Assembly (NCBI GenBank): GCA_000830315.1 | Contig: CP010426.1 | Span: forward strand, 1 to 60,669 | DNA from: an archaeon GW2011_AR20 | GTDB taxonomy: Archaea > Nanobdellota > Nanobdellia > SCGC-AAA011-G17 > GW2011-AR20 | Length of the DNA stretch: 60,669 bases | Direction of reading: 5' to 3' | Translations under genes and position numbers: made by a program | Notes under the pieces: generated by a model | Databases searched by the model: none | What the model was told of the DNA's origin: nothing | The model's input: only the letters and a program-made list of their open reading frames with translations | Shown here: positions 8,767 to 16,898 of the stretch, piece by piece | How positions within the stretch are numbered: position 1 is the stretch's first letter | Layout: every line of letters begins with the position of its first letter

Positions 8767-9282
8767 CTAACCTTTGACAACCTTCTTGCTATTTTCACTT
8801 TCTAAGATCTTTAATTTAGCGTCTTTAAATTCATTATCTAATTCTTTTCCATTGTTCAACAGATGCAGTAAAATTGCTAATGCAGAAACTTCTGAAATCG
8901 GCTGTTTTGTAACTGCGAGGTTGTATTCTGCTAATTTATAGTAAATTGGCTCAACTTTTTCCCCGCCGACTATAATTATTAAATTTCTATTTTTTAATTT
9001 ATTAACCTGATTCTGGGCATTCAAACCATAGCAGGTTAGATGAACTATTGTAAATTTATCTTTATTCTCTTTAACAAATCTAACAGGATCTTTGCAATGC
9101 TCAACTTCAAATTTAGAGCCAAATTGCTTGCAGACTTTAGAAATGCTTTGCTCAAAATTCGAATCTTTCTCGCCAGAATAATACAGTTTGTCGGCCAAGA
9201 ATGCCCTGGCAGTCAAGGCGACGTGGCTGGTTATTCTTTTATCCCTGAATATTCTGTGATTCAATCTCAGTACAATTATCAT
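8767..9282 (-). CDS. trm56: tRNA (cytidine-56 2'-O)-methyltransferase
   Basis: An archaeal SPOUT-class enzyme that methylates the ribose of C56 in the T-loop using SAM. The start VLRLNHRIFRDKRITSHVALTARAF, the HLTCYG strand, the LIIIVGGEKV knot-forming loop and YNLAVTKQPISEVSALAILL match aTrm56 closely. 171 residues is the normal length. It is divergent from secF. Confidence 0.88.
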   Translation of the reverse strand: MIIVLRLNHRIFRDKRITSHVALTARAFLADKLYYSGEKDSNFEQSISKVCKQFGSKFEVEHCKDPVRFVKENKDKFTIVHLTCYGLNAQNQVNKLKNRNLIIIVGGEKVEPIYYKLAEYNLAVTKQPISEVSALAILLHLLNNGKELDNEFKDAKLKILESENSKKVVKG

Positions 9283-9343
9283 ACTATTAGATTAAAACAA
9301 ACCTATAAAAAGATTTTTAAAGCATTAAACTACAAAAAGCTTG

Positions 9344-10222
9344 ATGACTTTAGAAAGTTTTTATGAAAAGAACTATAAGAAGCTGATAACATTCTCTTAC
9401 TTAATGCTATTAGTAAGTATTATCATTTTGGGGGTTAATTATGCGAAAACAGGTGAACTTTTTAGCAGGGATATTTCATTAAAAGGCGGGATTTCAGTAA
9501 CAATATACGATGAGAATCTGAACCTGGAAGAGGTCAAGGGATTATTAAAGGATAATTTCAGGGATTATAATGTACTTGAATTAGCTGACTTTAACACAAA
9601 CAAAAAAATAGGTTTGATAATTGAGGTAGCTGATATAACTGAACCGCAATTAAGAGAAGTGCTTAAGACAAGATATGATATTAATTTTAATGATAAAAAT
9701 ACGTATGACTCCGGGCTGACAAATTCAAGTTTTGGAGAAAGTTTTTACAGGGGATTATTAATAGCATTATTATTCTCATTCATCCTTATGTCTTTGTTCA
9801 TATTTTTTTCGTTTAAAACATTTACCCCGAGCCTGGCTGTAATTTCTGCCACATTAATTGATATCCTTGCTACCCTGGCTTTACTAAATATACTTGGAGT
9901 AAAGATATCGGCCGCCGGAATAGTTGCATTCCTGTTGATCATAGGATATTCCATTGACAATAATATTTTGCTGACAACGGCAATGATAAAGAGGCGCGAA
10001 GGAACATTATTAGAAAGATTAAAGTCAAGCATGAAGACCGGATTAACAACAACTATAGCTGCAATAGCTGCTTCGACAGTAGGATATTTTCTTTCAGCTC
10101 CGGAAGAATTGAAGCAGATATTCCTAATAATAACGATAGCCTCCTTATTTGATATATTAACAACTTATGCGGGCAATACAGGCATACTGATTAATTATTG
10201 CAAAAAGAAAAACATAACGTGA
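9344..10222 (+). CDS. secF: Protein translocase subunit SecF
   Basis: A membrane partner of the Sec translocon that, with SecD, helps release exported proteins. About 292 residues with one N-terminal membrane helix, an external domain beginning ISLKGGISVTIYDE (the conserved KGG element), and five C-terminal helices with the SecF motifs LRVTIID-like LAVISATLIDI and GYSIDNNILLT. The frame can begin at TTG 9341, but ATG 9344 is the simple choice. The stop overlaps the secD start, so secF and secD are co-translated in the usual archaeal order. Confidence 0.9.
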   Translation: MTLESFYEKNYKKLITFSYLMLLVSIIILGVNYAKTGELFSRDISLKGGISVTIYDENLNLEEVKGLLKDNFRDYNVLELADFNTNKKIGLIIEVADITEPQLREVLKTRYDINFNDKNTYDSGLTNSSFGESFYRGLLIALLFSFILMSLFIFFSFKTFTPSLAVISATLIDILATLALLNILGVKISAAGIVAFLLIIGYSIDNNILLTTAMIKRREGTLLERLKSSMKTGLTTTIAAIAASTVGYFLSAPEELKQIFLIITIASLFDILTTYAGNTGILINYCKKKNIT

Positions 10223-11769
10223 ACCTGAAAAAATTATTAAAATTTAGGGTATTATTTTTGCTATTTTGGATTTTAGTAAGCATTATAGCAATTAATCCAA
10301 AATTTAATGCTCAGGGAGTTGCAATAAAGGGCATAGAAAATAACAGTACAGCTGCTTTGGCGGGAATGACTTATGATTCAAGCAGAACACCAACTAACCT
10401 GGAAAAAATAATTGCAATAAACAATGAGGAAGTAAAAAACATTCAGGATTATAACAACATTCTTAGCAAGATAGGCAATTCCGAGGTTATTCGGGTTAAA
10501 ACTGATAAAAATGAATATGTGATGATAAAAACGGAGGATTTGGGGATTGATATATCTGAAGTTCAAAAAAATAATTTAAGAAAGGGTTTGGATTTGCAGG
10601 GGGGGACAAGGGTCGTTTTAGAACCCCAAGAGAAACTAACAGATCAGGAAGTTCAAGATTTAATTTCTACAATGGAAAATAGGCTTAACGTCTATGGTTT
10701 AAGCGACTTAAAAATTAGGCAGAGTAAAGATTTAAGCGGAAACACATTTATTGTTGTTGAGATTGCAGGTGCATCGCAGGAAGAAGTCAGGGAGTTAATT
10801 GCTGGCGAGGGTAAATTTGAAGCTAAAATAGGAAACGACGTTGTATTCGCTGGCGGAAAAAAGGATGTCACATTTGTCTGCAGGGAAGATGGAACATGCT
10901 CTGGTATAAGGCAATGCAGCGAATTTGAAGGAGGATACCAGTGTACGTTTGAGTTCCAGATAAAATTAAGCCAGGAAGCTGCGAGGAAGCATGCAGAAGT
11001 TACTTCAAAATTAGACGCTAACTTAAGTGCTACTGGCGGCTATTTAAGCAAACCCCTGGATTTGTATTTGGATGGTATTCTTGTTGATAGCCTGCAGATT
11101 AGTTCCAGCCTGAAAGGACAGGCTGCTACAGACATAGCAATTTCAGGACCCGGCATTGGTTCTAACAGGGATAATGCAATTGAAGATGCCACAAAAAACA
11201 TGAACAAATTACAGACGGTTTTAATCACAGGAAGCCTGCCGACAAAACTGAACATTGTCAAAATCGATACAATAAGCCCCATATTGGGAAAAGCGTTTTT
11301 TAATAATGCATTCACTGTAATCATCGCTGCAATAATAGCTGTTTCGCTGGTTGTTTTTATCAGATACAGGGATTTAAAAATTTCTCTGCCAATAATATTA
11401 ATCTCCTTGAGTGAAATTTTTATCACTCTAGGAATCGCTGCAATAATAAAGTATAATTTAGATATTGCTGCTATTGCAGGTATAATCGCCGCAGTCGGAA
11501 CAGGCGTGACTGACCAGATAATCATATCAGATGAAATAATAAAAGGGAAAAAAGAACAGGCTACAAACTTCAAAGACAGGATTAAGAGGGCATTCTTTGT
11601 TATTCTGGTTTCCTGGGGTGCCGGGGTAGCTTCAATGATTCCGTTGCTCTGGGCAGGAGCGGGATTATTTACAGGATTTGCATTAACAACAATTATCGGA
11701 GTTTCAGTCGGGGTATTTATAACAAGGCCTGCTTTCGCCGCTATAGTTGAGAATTTGGAAGAAAATTAA
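10219..11769 (+). CDS. secD: Protein translocase subunit SecD
   Basis: The larger partner of SecF. The GTG at 10219 overlaps the secF stop as GTGA and is preferred to TTG 10198. One membrane helix at about residues 9-26 is followed by a PDZ-like external insert (about 33-110), then GLDLQGGTRVVLEP (the D1 signature), a P1 domain with a Cys-containing loop (FVCREDGTC, then CTFEFQIKL), and five C-terminal helices including GIIAAVGTGVTDQIIISDE. A PDZ-like insert is unusual compared with bacterial SecD. The gene is of standard archaeal length. Confidence 0.9.
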   Translation: MNLKKLLKFRVLFLLFWILVSIIAINPKFNAQGVAIKGIENNSTAALAGMTYDSSRTPTNLEKIIAINNEEVKNIQDYNNILSKIGNSEVIRVKTDKNEYVMIKTEDLGIDISEVQKNNLRKGLDLQGGTRVVLEPQEKLTDQEVQDLISTMENRLNVYGLSDLKIRQSKDLSGNTFIVVEIAGASQEEVRELIAGEGKFEAKIGNDVVFAGGKKDVTFVCREDGTCSGIRQCSEFEGGYQCTFEFQIKLSQEAARKHAEVTSKLDANLSATGGYLSKPLDLYLDGILVDSLQISSSLKGQAATDIAISGPGIGSNRDNAIEDATKNMNKLQTVLITGSLPTKLNIVKIDTISPILGKAFFNNAFTVIIAAIIAVSLVVFIRYRDLKISLPIILISLSEIFITLGIAAIIKYNLDIAAIAGIIAAVGTGVTDQIIISDEIIKGKKEQATNFKDRIKRAFFVILVSWGAGVASMIPLLWAGAGLFTGFALTTIIGVSVGVFITRPAFAAIVENLEEN

Positions 11770-11806
11770 ACAGAAAAATTAAAGTTATTATTTAGCAAGC
11801 TTTTCA

Positions 11807-12529
11807 TTAGAATTCTTTTCTCGCTCTTGTTAATTCTTCATAATTCCCTATGTCAAACCATTTCCCCTTGAGTTCAAAAGCGTAAACATCGCCGTTATTA
11901 ACCAAATAGTGTATTAACTCTCCTGCATTTTCCTTAAATATTTTCTCATCTAAATGATGAAGGTCGTGCTTTGAAAGAATATAGCATAATGTGCTTATTA
12001 GGCTGGATTTTGGCTCGATTGGCTTTTCCTCAAAACTTTTTATTTTTTTATTTTTATCAATCTCAACACAGCCATAATTTTTTGCAACTTTTTCTTTATC
12101 TCCAATTTCATAAACAGCTATTGAAGTTTTCTTGCCGTTCGCCTGATAAAAAGCGATGAAATCGTCTATGCTAAAATCAATTAAATTATCCCCGCCGATT
12201 ACAAGCAAATCATCCTGAATATCCTTATGCTTAACAGTATAGGCTATAGCCCCGACAGAACCGGGCATTTCATTGACTAATTTGTGCTTGTCACTTACAA
12301 ATTCAATTTTCTTGTTGTATTTAAAATATCTTTCAAACTGGCTAAACTGGTATTCAAAAAGATGTGAGTACATAATATAAATTTCTTCTACATTTCTAGA
12401 GGTATCTAGACTGCTTACGATATGGTCCAGCACAGGTTTTCCTTTTACATCCAGCAATGATTTAGGAGTAATCCATGTAATAGGGCGCAGCCTGCTTCCT
12501 TCTCCTGCTGTTAATACTAAACTTTTCAT
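11807..12529 (-). CDS. Sugar-phosphate nucleotidyltransferase
   Basis: Predicted to make an NDP-sugar from NTP and a sugar 1-phosphate (glucose-1-phosphate thymidylyl-/uridylyltransferase type). The N-terminus LTAGEGSRLRPITWITPKSLL is the GxGxRL(R)P...PK nucleotide signature. VIGGDNLIDFS holds a metal-binding Asp, and GKWFDIGNYEEL is the product site near the end. At 240 residues it lacks the long left-handed helix domain of GlmU-like enzymes. It probably feeds surface glycan synthesis. It is convergent with secD. Confidence 0.85.
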   Translation of the reverse strand: MKSLVLTAGEGSRLRPITWITPKSLLDVKGKPVLDHIVSSLDTSRNVEEIYIMYSHLFEYQFSQFERYFKYNKKIEFVSDKHKLVNEMPGSVGAIAYTVKHKDIQDDLLVIGGDNLIDFSIDDFIAFYQANGKKTSIAVYEIGDKEKVAKNYGCVEIDKNKKIKSFEEKPIEPKSSLISTLCYILSKHDLHHLDEKIFKENAGELIHYLVNNGDVYAFELKGKWFDIGNYEELTRARKEF

Positions 12530-12564
12530 AATGCGGAAATTAAGTTGATGGTTTATAAAACTAG

Positions 12565-12675
12565 CGCTGGAGCGAGGATTTGAACCTCGAAGTCCGTAAA
12601 GGACAGCAGTTTTCCTGATAATTTCGAGATACGGCCTAAAAAGTCTGCCGCACTACCAGGTTATGCGACTCCAGC
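12565..12675 (-). tRNA. tRNA-Ser with intron, anticodon probably GGA
   Basis: The acceptor pairs GCTGGAG with CTCCAGC, followed by G73, which fits serine in archaea. There is a D-arm GCAT/GTGC, a long variable arm GTCC/GGAC and a T-arm CGAGG-TTCAAAT-CCTCG. At 111 nt it is about 26 nt too long. The extra bases lie in the anticodon loop directly after C32-T33. Removing about 26 nt there leaves GGA as anticodon, with an A31:A39 mismatch. CTCGAAA inside the insert could instead suggest CGA, so the splice position is uncertain. No CCA is encoded. Confidence 0.75.
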
Positions 12676-12711
12676 AATAAACTTATAAAAGTTTAGGAAG
12701 TTAAAAATGTT

Positions 12712-13125
12712 ATGTATTTGAGATATCACTTTTTATCATGCATAATATTGACCTTAATATTGTTTCCTTTCTTTAGTTATTACTCCTTGCTGGTTTTTGC
12801 ATTGGGATTTTTTATTGATGTTGATCATTACTTGTATGATTTAATCAGGAATAAAAATTTTGATTTAATCGAGGTTTACAGGATGCATATGGATGGAGAT
12901 TGGATCGCGAAAGATCAGCTGCATGTTTTCCATACAATTGAATTCATTTCATTATTTATTTTAATTACATTGCTTTCAAGGAATATTTACCTTCTTTTAT
13001 TGGGTATGGGATTGGTTCTGCATTTAATTCTGGATTACATTTACACAATTAATTTAATAAGAAATAATATCATCGATAATCAAACAAGGGCGTTCTCATT
13101 AATATCCTGGTTTTACAGAAATTAA
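12712..13125 (+). CDS. Multi-pass membrane protein with His/Asp motifs (YdjM/DUF457-like)
   Basis: 137 residues with about four membrane helices. Polar motifs FIDVDHYLYD, QLHVFHTIEF and LHLILDY repeat the H/D pattern of the YdjM/DUF457 group of putative membrane-bound metal-dependent hydrolases. The enzyme activity of that group is unproved, and this member is shorter than typical. It follows the tRNA-Ser on the opposite strand and is convergent with the transporter gene, overlapping it by 4 bp. Confidence 0.65.
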   Translation: MYLRYHFLSCIILTLILFPFFSYYSLLVFALGFFIDVDHYLYDLIRNKNFDLIEVYRMHMDGDWIAKDQLHVFHTIEFISLFILITLLSRNIYLLLLGMGLVLHLILDYIYTINLIRNNIIDNQTRAFSLISWFYRN

Positions 13126-14081
13126 TGTTTGTCTAAAATAGATTTCAATAATGTGATGAATATAACCAAAATTAACGGACCGAAAAATAATCCGATAAAT
13201 CCAAGCAATTGTATTCCCCCGAACACGCCAAGGGCGATTAATGCGGGATGAATGTTGGATTTCTTTCCGATGAATTTTGGCTTTAATATTGTCTCTGTTC
13301 CGCTTATGAACAAAAATCCGAAAATTAATAATCCGATTCCGTTAAACAAATCCCCATGGATGATCTTTATTAATCCTGCAGGAGCCCAGATAAATGATGT
13401 TCCTATGCCTGGCAAAATTGTGAGAATGACCATTATTAGACCCCAAAGCAGCGGAGAAGGGACATCAAATATGTAAAATCCCAGGGCGCCAATTACGCCT
13501 TCTATTATTCCAGTAAGAATTAATCCATAGACAATTGCGTGGGTAACATTTTTGAATTCTCTGAATAAATTCTCGCGGTGGGTTTTATCCATGGGAATTA
13601 ATTCTTTGATCTGCTGGGCTAATTCTTCCCCATCCTTTAGGAAATAATAAAATAAAAACATCGTAACAAAAGCGTGAACAAGGAAAGCGGGAATGGTTAA
13701 AGCAATTTCAGAGGCCTCATTTAATAAAAATTGGAAGACTTTGTTTAAGGCACTTGAAATTTCAGGACCTAAATTTAATTCATTTGACCTTACATAATTG
13801 TATATCGGCAATGCTTCCTTGACTAAAGAATTGATAACGAAGAACGTCGGCGCTAAAATTATTATTATGGAGAAAATAACCATGATCATGGCAGCAACTG
13901 ATTTGTATTTAACTGATTTAGCCAGTTTTTTATATAACGGGTAGAATAGATAAGCCAGGACAATGCTTGTCAGCAACGAGGCAATGAATAATTTAACAAC
14001 TAAAAACGCCAATAAAGCAATTATTAAAAACGCCCCTAAGAATAAATACTTCGAGTTCTTCTTTAAGAGATGATCTTCCAT
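13122..14081 (-). CDS. AI-2E family transporter (UPF0118)
   Basis: 319 residues with seven or eight membrane helices: paired helices at the N-terminus (LIIALLAFLVVKLFIASLL), a soluble middle, then GLILTGIIEGVIGALGFYIF, LPGIGTSFIWAPAGL and a final glycine-rich pair ending LFFGPLILVIF. These are hallmarks of the UPF0118/AI-2E exporter family. The natural substrate in archaea is unknown. The transposon lies just upstream of its start, so its promoter may have been changed by the insertion. Confidence 0.85.
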   Translation of the reverse strand: MEDHLLKKNSKYLFLGAFLIIALLAFLVVKLFIASLLTSIVLAYLFYPLYKKLAKSVKYKSVAAMIMVIFSIIIILAPTFFVINSLVKEALPIYNYVRSNELNLGPEISSALNKVFQFLLNEASEIALTIPAFLVHAFVTMFLFYYFLKDGEELAQQIKELIPMDKTHRENLFREFKNVTHAIVYGLILTGIIEGVIGALGFYIFDVPSPLLWGLIMVILTILPGIGTSFIWAPAGLIKIIHGDLFNGIGLLIFGFLFISGTETILKPKFIGKKSNIHPALIALGVFGGIQLLGFIGLFFGPLILVIFITLLKSILDKH

Positions 14082-14122
14082 AAAATCTTACAGGGAAAAA
14101 TTCTTTATAAATGTTATGAAAA

Positions 14123-14130
14123 TAAAATAG
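14123..14130. repeat. Target site duplication, left copy
   Basis: TAAAATAG directly before the transposon is repeated at 16169-16176. An 8-bp duplication is typical of IS6-family insertion. Confidence 0.85.
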
Positions 14131-14157
14131 TGGGCTGTTAAGTTAAAGTCACCTAAA
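14131..14157 (+). repeat. Terminal inverted repeat, left
   Basis: Begins TGGGCTGTTAAGTTAAAGTC and is a perfect reverse complement of 16142-16168. Confidence 0.92.
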
Positions 14158-14172
14158 TTGGTGCAATTTTCT

Positions 14173-14211
14173 TTCAGGTACAGACAAATTTATATACTTC
14201 ACGTTCCTGAA
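14173..14211 (+). promoter_or_regulatory. Promoter with palindromic operator
   Basis: TTCAGGTAC and GTTCCTGAA form a near-perfect inverted repeat around the TATA box TTTATATAC. The same arrangement recurs at 14382-14420. Transcription would start about at the ATG 14219 (leaderless). It probably binds the AbrB-like product. Confidence 0.7.
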
Positions 14212-14218
14212 TTAAATT

Positions 14219-14377
14219 ATGAAAATAAGGGAAGTCTTGGACAAAAAAGTAGGAGATACGGAATATACAAGGTACATTACAACTTTACCGAAAGATATAG
14301 TTAAAGATTCAAAACTGCTCGGTAAAGATTTAAAAGCTAGGATTGAAAAAGGAAAAATCATATTAGAAGAAGTATAA
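14219..14377 (+). CDS. AbrB-like small regulator in the transposon
   Basis: A 52-residue frame, MKIREVLDKKVGDTEYTRY onward, with TTLPKDIVKD and a closing ARIEKGKIILEEV strand. This is the layout of an AbrB/MazE-type swapped-hairpin DNA-binding domain. It starts 29 nt after a TATA box flanked by an inverted repeat, and the same box and repeat precede the transposase, so it probably represses both genes. It is too short for default gene callers but well placed. Confidence 0.7.
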   Translation: MKIREVLDKKVGDTEYTRYITTLPKDIVKDSKLLGKDLKARIEKGKIILEEV

Positions 14378-14381
14378 TTCT

Positions 14382-14420
14382 TTCATGTACCGAAAGGTTT
14401 ATATACCTCATGTACCTGAA
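14382..14420 (+). promoter_or_regulatory. Transposase promoter with palindromic operator
   Basis: TTCATGTAC and GTACCTGAA flank TTTATATAC, a second copy of the 14173-14211 operator. TATA-to-ATG spacing (to 14428) equals that of the first copy. Confidence 0.7.
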
Positions 14421-14427
14421 TATAAGT

Positions 14428-15288
14428 ATGATTAAATGTAAACATTGTTCAGGTAAAAATTTTCTAAAGAAAGGATTCAGAAAAACAGATAATCGGGGGA
14501 AAATTCAAAAATATTTCTGTAAAGATTGTAAAAGATTTTTTACAAATGATGATGGTTTTTATAGAATGAGAAATAAGCCAGAGATAATAACTATGTCAAT
14601 TGATATGTATGTTTCCAACTTATCAAGCAGGAAAATGAGAAACCAGTTGAAAAGACATCTTAGTCATAAAGTTAGTCATGTTTCTGTTTTAGACTGGGTT
14701 AGAAGATATACCTTAAAAGTTCATAAGTTTATAGAAAGACAAGGCTATAATTTAGGTAATAGTTTCTATGCTGATGAAACTATGATTAATAGAGAGGGCA
14801 AACTAGATAGGTTTTGGTGTTGTCTTGATTGGGATACTAGATTAATTACAGGATTTCATTATAGTTTATCGGCTAATCCTATTGAAGCTCAAGAATTTCT
14901 TAAAAAAGCAATAAACAAAGGAAAACCAAAATATATCCAAACAGATGCTGGAGTTTTCTATCCAAGAGCGTTTAGAAAACTCTTTTATTCCAATAAGATT
15001 GGCGGTTTAGTAATTGAACACAAAATACAAAACTATCAAACAACAAGAGTTCATAATTACAGAATTGAAACCGTATTTATGAAAATTAAAGATAGGGTTA
15101 TAGATTTTAGAGGATTGAAAGCTCTTTGGTCTGCTCCTATTCTAATGACTGCAATAGTTATTCAACACAACTTTATAGAAAATCATTCAACAACTGATGA
15201 AGTTCCTTCTGAAAGAGCAGGAGTTAATCTAGAATTAGGAGAAAATAGATGGTTGGATTTGATTAAGGTGGCTTCACTTAATCTCTAA
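14428..15288 (+). CDS. IS6-family DDE transposase
   Basis: 286 residues. An N-terminal zinc ribbon (C4, C7, C31, C34) is followed by a helix-turn-helix region and a DDE domain: YADETMI (first Asp), YIQTDAGVFY (second Asp) and YRIETVFMKIKDR (Glu). This matches IS6/IS240-type transposases, which carry out cut-and-paste or cointegrate transposition and make 8-bp duplications, as seen here. ATG 14428 is preferred over ATG 14410 because 14410 lies inside the operator and 14428 fits a leaderless start. Confidence 0.88.
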   Translation: MIKCKHCSGKNFLKKGFRKTDNRGKIQKYFCKDCKRFFTNDDGFYRMRNKPEIITMSIDMYVSNLSSRKMRNQLKRHLSHKVSHVSVLDWVRRYTLKVHKFIERQGYNLGNSFYADETMINREGKLDRFWCCLDWDTRLITGFHYSLSANPIEAQEFLKKAINKGKPKYIQTDAGVFYPRAFRKLFYSNKIGGLVIEHKIQNYQTTRVHNYRIETVFMKIKDRVIDFRGLKALWSAPILMTAIVIQHNFIENHSTTDEVPSERAGVNLELGENRWLDLIKVASLNL

Positions 15289-15292
15289 CTTT

Positions 15293-16075
15293 TTATTTAG
15301 GAGGAAATTTTCTCAACTTTTTTATGTCAAAAATATCAATCCCAATGTCCAATCTTTTAATAAGCTGTCTAGCCTTTTTTTCTCCCCCAACATAGTCAAA
15401 AACCTTCTTTACATTTCTTTCAAATCTCCATTTTTCTAATTTAGGTAATTGTTCTAGTAATAATTTTACTTCTCTCTTTTTTGGTGGTTTGAATCCAATC
15501 GACATAAAACGTAAACACGCAAAGAGGTTTCCAGGATGCCCAATATATCCAGGAACATTTAAGTGTAGTTGTCTATTCTTTAAATCACTCAACGCCGTTG
15601 TAAGAGCAATCAAATGTTTTCTCACATCTTGATCAAGATAATTACGAAGAGGTATAGCAAAACCATTTATTGTAAAGGCAGAATTTTCTTTTAAATTTTT
15701 GGGAATATTTGATTCGTAGTTTCGATGAATATCTAACATAAGATAGTCTGTAATTAATTTTGGTTTAGGAATTAGCTTTTTCTTTAATACAATCTCATTT
15801 TTTCTGCGTATTTTCCCATAAATGAATTTATATTCTCTGAGATTCTTCACAAATTTATCAAGGTCGCCAATAAGAAGGAGATCATAATCTCTCTGAGGCA
15901 ATTGTTTTTTAAATAAATCATAATAAATAGCATTACGGGCTGCCCCTCCAATAACATAAACTTTAGTTTTTCCAGGGATTGATAAAATAACCTCTTTTAG
16001 GATATCTGCTATTTTACCACCTCTAGTAAAAACCCTTGTATTGTTATTCAAACTCATAATCAACTCATCACTCAT
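15293..16075 (-). CDS. Pol-beta-type nucleotidyltransferase (transposon passenger)
   Basis: 260 residues with the poly(A) polymerase/CCA-adding enzyme head fold: VYVIGGAARNAIYYD, then QRDYDLLLIGD (the two metal-binding Asp residues), and a later LMLDIHRN that may give the third acidic residue, with AFTINGFAIP as in CCA-adding enzymes. The C-terminal half is helical and basic. It is too short for a full CCA enzyme and lies inside the transposon tail to tail with the transposase, so it is a passenger. An antitoxin-, toxin- or RNA-modifying role is possible. Confidence 0.75.
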   Translation of the reverse strand: MSDELIMSLNNNTRVFTRGGKIADILKEVILSIPGKTKVYVIGGAARNAIYYDLFKKQLPQRDYDLLLIGDLDKFVKNLREYKFIYGKIRRKNEIVLKKKLIPKPKLITDYLMLDIHRNYESNIPKNLKENSAFTINGFAIPLRNYLDQDVRKHLIALTTALSDLKNRQLHLNVPGYIGHPGNLFACLRFMSIGFKPPKKREVKLLLEQLPKLEKWRFERNVKKVFDYVGGEKKARQLIKRLDIGIDIFDIKKLRKFPPK

Positions 16076-16141
16076 TTTAATTTTCTATATCTTTACATTT
16101 AATAAACATTCCTTTTTGAAAGTTCTTTTCGAATTTATTAT

Positions 16142-16168
16142 TTTAGGTGACTTTAACTTAACAGCCCA
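16142..16168 (-). repeat. Terminal inverted repeat, right
   Basis: Ends ACTTTAACTTAACAGCCCA and is a perfect reverse complement of 14131-14157. Confidence 0.92.
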
Positions 16169-16176
16169 TAAAATAG
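16169..16176. repeat. Target site duplication, right copy
   Basis: TAAAATAG, identical to 14123-14130. Confidence 0.85.
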
Positions 16177-16181
16177 TTATA

Positions 16182-16240
16182 TTTATAAATGATTGAAATT
16201 GCTAATTTTCATCCCGAAATTACTACTTCATGTAGGAGGG
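16182..16240 (+). promoter_or_regulatory. uL1 operon promoter and leader
   Basis: TTTATAAAT at 16182-16190 is the likely TATA box. A leader of roughly 30 nt ends with the strong ribosome binding site GGAGG at 16235-16239. The transposon end is only 14 bp before the TATA box, so the upstream BRE region has been replaced. Leader autoregulation by L1 is known in archaea but its target hairpin is not clear here. Confidence 0.55.
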
Positions 16241-16244
16241 TTGA

Positions 16245-16898
16245 ATGGACAAAGAGAAATTATTAGAAGCTTTAGAAACATTAAAGGAAAAATCGCCTAA
16301 AAGAAATTTCACACAGAAGGTTGATTTAATTCTGAATTTACGAAATATTAATATTAAAAATCCTGAAGAAAATGTTGATGTGTTTGTCACTTTGCCAAAT
16401 CAGCCTGGTAAAAAAATCAAGATTTGCGCTTTGGTAGGAAAAGAACTTGAAGAGCAGGCGAAAATTTTTGACAAGATAATTAGGAAAGATGAATTTGCCA
16501 AGTACCAGGATAATAAAAAAGAGTTAAGCAAGCTTGCCAGCGAATTTGATTATTTTGTTGCACAGGCTAATTTAATGACCGATGTTGCCAAGATATTCGG
16601 CAGGACATTGGGTCCGAAGAATAAAATGCCAAATCCGAAATCTGGCGCAGTTGTAATGCCGACTTCAAATCTGCCGGAATTAAAGAATAAATTAGAGCGC
16701 AGCGTGAGATTAAAAACAAAGAATGAGCCTATTCTGAAGACATATGTCGGAAATGAAAAAATGAATGATGAGGAAATTATCGGGAACATAATAGCAGTTC
16801 ATGACTCTGTTGCGAAGATTTTGCCACAGGGTGAATCAAATATAAAGGATATAACACTGAAATTAACAATGAGTGCTCCGGTAAAGGTTGAAAAATGA
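16245..16898 (+). CDS. rpl1: 50S ribosomal protein uL1
   Basis: Forms the L1 stalk and binds 23S rRNA, helping E-site tRNA release; in archaea it also represses its own operon. 217 residues with the family signature GRTLGPKNKMPNPKSGAVV and a closing ITLKLTMSAPV. It is the first gene of the uL1-uL10-L12 operon. Its stop overlaps the uL10 start by 4 bp. Confidence 0.95.
   Translation: MDKEKLLEALETLKEKSPKRNFTQKVDLILNLRNINIKNPEENVDVFVTLPNQPGKKIKICALVGKELEEQAKIFDKIIRKDEFAKYQDNKKELSKLASEFDYFVAQANLMTDVAKIFGRTLGPKNKMPNPKSGAVVMPTSNLPELKNKLERSVRLKTKNEPILKTYVGNEKMNDEEIIGNIIAVHDSVAKILPQGESNIKDITLKLTMSAPVKVEK

Larger units (their letters stand above)
14131..16168. mobile_element. IS6-like transposon with passenger genes
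   Basis: A 2038-bp element bounded by perfect 27-bp terminal inverted repeats and an 8-bp target duplication. It contains an AbrB-like small gene, a zinc-finger DDE transposase and, on the other strand, a nucleotidyltransferase. Perfect ends and an exact duplication mean the insertion is recent. It sits between the transporter gene and the uL1 operon promoter. Confidence 0.9.

Noticed and set aside
11040-11573. Long minus-strand frame within secD
   Set aside because: Shadow of the membrane helices of SecD; no independent support.
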